IMG/VR virus record: IMGVR_UViG_3300035698_004246
Coordinates: 1 to 27,518 of that record
Strand: one strand, 5' to 3'
DNA: 27,518 bases
Source of the DNA: a virus
Of the stretch, positions 25,197-27,518 are shown one piece after another. Within the stretch, counting starts at the first letter, position 1; every line of letters starts with the position of its first letter. The position numbers and the translations under genes are program-made. The notes beneath the pieces were generated by a model. The model did not search any database. It was not told where the DNA came from and saw only the letters and a list, made by a program, of their open reading frames with translations.

Positions 25197-26447
25197 CTAC
25201 ACAACACGAATAATTAATTCACCATCATCAAGGTTAAATAGCTTCGTGATGCCCCAACACAGTGCATCACATCTATTTGGTGAATAATCCATTTCATCTT
25301 CATTTGTTTTAAAATCTTCCATTTCTGTTTCGAGTTCCGGGAATGGCCCTATATGTGTTATTACATTTTGATCGTAAACACCACCAACAGGCTCGGCACG
25401 TTTTACTTTGCCCCTTGTGGCCCTGACTGGTTCGTAATTTATATAAGGATCAACAGTCCTTAATGATAACTCTATGTAGTCACCACCGTTATTAACTTCA
25501 CCAACAACTAAATCACAATTAAAATCCTTGTATGCCTTAACTACGGCCTTTGCTGCGTTGCTTGGAGTATAAATATCAGAATAATCACCTAGAACATAAC
25601 CCTCATCATCTTTTTTACCAACTACTATTATTCCATGTTCATCGGAAGTTGCTTTTGATGTAACAGCTGGGTCCCAGGCAACTATTATCCTATCCATATC
25701 AGAAGGTGCCTCACTCGCTCTTTTAATTTTAGCAAGATCAAAAATTCCTCCTGCGACTTCTTCACTAAATTCACCATCATAAAACCTTCTACGCCTTGCG
25801 CCGGAATAGTTTTGTAATCTAGTGATTAAGCTTTTATCAATATTTTCTTTATTAGCATCAACATTAATTTGCATCATGCCATAGTCATTAGGGTTAGGCA
25901 ATTGCAGCTTAGTATCAGGATCAATCTTATCAAAGAACATCTTATATGACCAATGTCCCTTGGTAGTTGGGTTAAGATCATAGAACGCTCTTTTAATTAA
26001 AGAGTTTTTTTCGGCAAGTCGAGTACGTGCCATTTCAACAGCATCATAACTCATTTGGCTCACTTCATTAAAAAAAGCAGTAGAATATTCTGTACCAAGA
26101 ATCTTTTCTGTTCTGTCTTTATCATCAAGGCCACCAATCCATATTTCAGACCCATTTGGTAATCTATCACATAGTTCACTTTTATTAGGATTAGTTTTGA
26201 TATCAGGGAAAGCCAATCTTTTAACTTTTGGAATTGTGTCATTCCAAATTGATTGTCTAGCGTGATTTAAATGTTTCCTGAGAATAATGTGTCGTGATTT
26301 TACTTTAAAAGCCCTGACGTAGAGTGTGTGGACAAAGAAGAATGTTTTAGAACTTCTTGCACCACCGTATAACATGAAATCTAAATATTTTTGTAATGCC
26401 CATGATGCTTCAATTTGCTTTGGATTTTTTTTGAACTTATCTGTCAA
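25197..26447 (-). CDS. terL: Terminase large subunit
   Basis: A 416-residue packaging motor. The start is TTG 26447; the codon immediately upstream in frame is TAA and the next ATG would remove the ATPase motif, so TTG is required. A Walker A-type loop GGARSSKT (28-35) is clear, a Walker B-like AFFNEV (124-129) follows, and the C-terminal nuclease has D259 in VAWDPAV, E317 in VVGEVNN and D394 in RCDALCWG. It cuts concatemeric DNA and pumps it through the portal using ATP. No small terminase subunit is visible in the window. The 159-base gap after it holds the promoter for the head genes. Confidence 0.95.
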   Translation of the reverse strand: MTDKFKKNPKQIEASWALQKYLDFMLYGGARSSKTFFFVHTLYVRAFKVKSRHIILRKHLNHARQSIWNDTIPKVKRLAFPDIKTNPNKSELCDRLPNGSEIWIGGLDDKDRTEKILGTEYSTAFFNEVSQMSYDAVEMARTRLAEKNSLIKRAFYDLNPTTKGHWSYKMFFDKIDPDTKLQLPNPNDYGMMQINVDANKENIDKSLITRLQNYSGARRRRFYDGEFSEEVAGGIFDLAKIKRASEAPSDMDRIIVAWDPAVTSKATSDEHGIIVVGKKDDEGYVLGDYSDIYTPSNAAKAVVKAYKDFNCDLVVGEVNNGGDYIELSLRTVDPYINYEPVRATRGKVKRAEPVGGVYDQNVITHIGPFPELETEMEDFKTNEDEMDYSPNRCDALCWGITKLFNLDDGELIIRVV

Positions 26448-26466
26448 TTATTTTATCTCGTATTAC

Positions 26467-26679
26467 TTATAGGTCTGTATCTAAACTACTCCAACATACA
26501 AATGTTTTATTTTCATTAAGAGTTATGGCTGGGGCTTTATTTGTACAAAAGCTATATAATGTTTTTTTATAATATTTACATTTACAATTTCTGCAATCTA
26601 TTTGTGCATTTTGTATTTTACACATTGGATATATTTCCTTGTCTCTTAACCTTAATAGTCTTCTTAATCTTTTTATCAT
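26467..26679 (-). CDS. Small Cys-rich basic hypothetical protein
   Basis: A 70-residue protein starting at ATG 26679 (ATGA overlap with the lipoprotein gene). The N-terminus is Arg/Leu-rich (MIKRLRRLLRLRD) and looks like an amphipathic helix. Six cysteines follow: C20, then C29, C32, C34, C45 and C62, with a CxxCxC core. This may be a small metal-binding or disulfide domain. No family is recognised and no signal peptide is convincing. The close coupling to its two neighbours suggests a small accessory operon. Confidence 0.6.
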   Translation of the reverse strand: MIKRLRRLLRLRDKEIYPMCKIQNAQIDCRNCKCKYYKKTLYSFCTNKAPAITLNENKTFVCWSSLDTDL

Positions 26680-26879
26680 TGTTTACAATCCCATGTGCAT
26701 TTGGCTTTCACAAATAGCATGTACGCCTCTTTGTTTTTGTTGGGCATTTTATCATAGTTAACTTCTACTTTTTCAATTATAACACATTTTTTGAAACATT
26801 CAACTTTTTCTTGATTTGACTTAGGCTTGTTACATGCTGCGAATGCTAACAGCATTAATAATATTATTATTACTTTCAT
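26676..26879 (-). CDS. Small lipoprotein with twin CX3C motif
   Basis: A 67-residue protein starting at ATG 26879 (TAATG overlap). Residues 1-15 are a hydrophobic signal with an AAC lipobox-like end (C16; the F at -3 is not ideal). The mature part has C28-x3-C32 and C61-x3-C65, a twin CX3C pattern expected to hold two helices together by disulfides in the periplasm. T5 Llp, a short disulfide-stabilised lipoprotein that blocks the phage receptor, offers a functional parallel without visible sequence match. An o-spanin is a less likely alternative, since Rz1-type proteins are usually Pro-rich. Function unproven. Confidence 0.65.
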   Translation of the reverse strand: MKVIIILLMLLAFAACNKPKSNQEKVECFKKCVIIEKVEVNYDKMPNKNKEAYMLFVKAKCTWDCKQ

Positions 26880-27043
26880 TATTCGTTTACTTCTTGCTCA
26901 GATATAAATTCTTCTAGTAGTTTTTTATTTTCTTTTTTAATATACCAAACATAACAAGTTTCGCAAAATTCATTTAAATCTATGTTTGTAATTTCGCAAG
27001 TAGGGTATAGGCTGCCACACCCATTACAAAATATTTTTTCCAT
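26879..27043 (-). CDS. Small zinc-ribbon-like protein (54 residues)
   Basis: This short gene reads from ATG 27043, with AAGGAG about six bases upstream, to TAA at 26879-26881. It has CNGC (6-9) and CETC (27-30), two CxxC knuckles 17 residues apart, which suggests one zinc ribbon. C16 is extra. A Lys/Glu-rich helix forms the C-terminal third. Such proteins may bind nucleic acid or protein. The stop overlaps the lipoprotein start as TAATG, so the two are co-expressed. Confidence 0.7.
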   Translation of the reverse strand: MEKIFCNGCGSLYPTCEITNIDLNEFCETCYVWYIKKENKKLLEEFISEQEVNE

Positions 27044-27052
27044 TATTTCTCC

Positions 27053-27518
27053 TTACCAGTTTTTTGCTTCAATAAATGTTAGAAAAAAATGAATCCCCTT
27101 TGTGCATTCTATTCTGATATCATCATTATAATTATCTGGTTTTATTTCTTTTGTTGTATTATAATTAATACTTGAATAGGTTTTTCCAGTTAACTCTTTA
27201 TTAGTTTTTACTTCTTTTCCTTCCAAATCGTATACTGCTACCAGTTTACAGCCGTTTGATCTGCATTTTCTCCCAACCAAGTTAGACATTCTTTTGTGTT
27301 CAGCTAATATTTTAATTTCAATAATATATTTAACGCCTTCATTATCTCTAACTTTTTTAAATGCGTGAAAACTACCCCTTTCAGGTACTATTTTAAAATT
27401 TGGCAATTTTGCATTTTCAAGATTTGCATCCTCAAGATTTGCATCCTCAAGATTTGCATTTTCAAGATTCGCACTTTCAAGATTCGCACACAAAAGATTC
27501 GCATTTTCAAGATTCGCA
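27053..27518 (-). CDS. Pentapeptide-repeat protein with DUF5758-like C-terminal domain (5' end beyond window)
   Basis: The frame is open through the right edge (first full codon at 27517), so the N-terminus is missing; 154 residues are visible. Seven clear ANLxx pentapeptides and one weak copy (AKLPN) form the end of a right-handed quadrilateral beta-helix. A C-terminal domain follows, with GSFHAFKKVRDNEGVKYIIEI, CRSNGCKLVAVYDLEGKEV and a GIHFFLTFIEAKNW ending, which matches the DUF5758-type domain attached to pentapeptide repeats in phages and bacteria. The function of this pairing is unknown. It is followed by a 9-base gap before the zinc-ribbon-like gene. Confidence 0.8.
   Translation of the reverse strand, partial: ANLENANLLCANLESANLENANLEDANLEDANLENAKLPNFKIVPERGSFHAFKKVRDNEGVKYIIEIKILAEHKRMSNLVGRKCRSNGCKLVAVYDLEGKEVKTNKELTGKTYSSINYNTTKEIKPDNYNDDIRIECTKGIHFFLTFIEAKNW
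27413..27517 (-). repeat. 15-bp tandem repeat encoding pentapeptides
   Basis: Seven 15-base units of the form GCRAATCTTGARRRT (one ends TTGTGT) encode ANLxx. The repeat is coding and continues past the right edge. Confidence 0.9.

Noticed and set aside
26676-26879. Outer-membrane spanin (Rz1-like)
   Set aside because: No proline-rich mature part and no overlapping Rz-type inner-membrane partner; the twin CX3C pattern points elsewhere.
27413-27517. CRISPR or iteron-like 15-bp repeats
   Set aside because: They have no spacers and encode pentapeptides in frame; no origin features are nearby.

Overview
This window is the structural-gene block of a tailed phage or prophage with a contractile tail. 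It is AT-rich, roughly one third G+C by eye. Every supported gene lies on the minus strand, so transcription runs from the right edge (27518) to the left edge (1). Genes are tightly packed, with many ATGA, GTGA, TTGA and TAATG start/stop overlaps and strong Shine-Dalgarno sites (AAGGAG, GGAGG). A small predicted lipoprotein and a Mu-type tail suggest a low-GC Gram-negative host. Nothing seen identifies the species. No integrase, transposase, repressor, tRNA or host flank is visible, so I cannot tell a free virus from a prophage.

Layout in transcription order. (1) 27518-26467: a pentapeptide-repeat protein cut by the window edge, then three small cysteine-rich proteins (a two-CxxC zinc-ribbon candidate, a small lipoprotein with a twin CX3C pattern, and a Cys-rich basic protein). 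(2) 26447-22271: packaging and head assembly, namely the large terminase, an HK97-type portal, a Mu F/SPP1 gp7-like minor head protein and an HK97-type prohead protease. A promoter lies between terminase and portal. (3) 22260-19169: major capsid protein with an N-terminal coiled-coil delta domain, a decoration-like protein, a Ser/Gly-rich repeat protein that may be a beta-solenoid head fibre, and a small unknown. (4) 19160-17007: the neck, with a gp6-like connector, an SPP1 gp16-like closure protein, an HK97 gp10-like protein and a gp37-like tail terminator.

(5) 16995-6809: an almost complete Mu-type tail and baseplate module in Mu order: DUF2635 (gp38-like), sheath (L), tube (M), a 32-residue membrane peptide, tail assembly chaperone (gp41-like) with a -1 frameshift extension, tape measure, N, P (gp44), gp45 spike, a small unknown, gp46, gp47 (baseplate J) and gp48. 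(6) 6780-1: adhesion genes, namely a fibre-adjacent protein, a fibre with a LamG-like domain, a small helical protein, two pairs of paralogues in the order A-B-B'-A', and a large repeat-bearing fibre that runs off the left edge.

The genome is a mosaic: an HK97-type capsid with a Mu F-like protein is joined to a Mu-type contractile tail at the neck. The most informative non-standard signals are a canonical T TTT TTG slippery heptamer followed by a 14-bp perfect inverted repeat at the tail-chaperone stop codon (Mu itself uses -2), the A-B-B'-A' paralogue array, and the twin-CX3C lipoprotein beside the terminase. No stretch over 300 bases lacks a gene; the longest gap (25038-25196) holds the promoter and leader.
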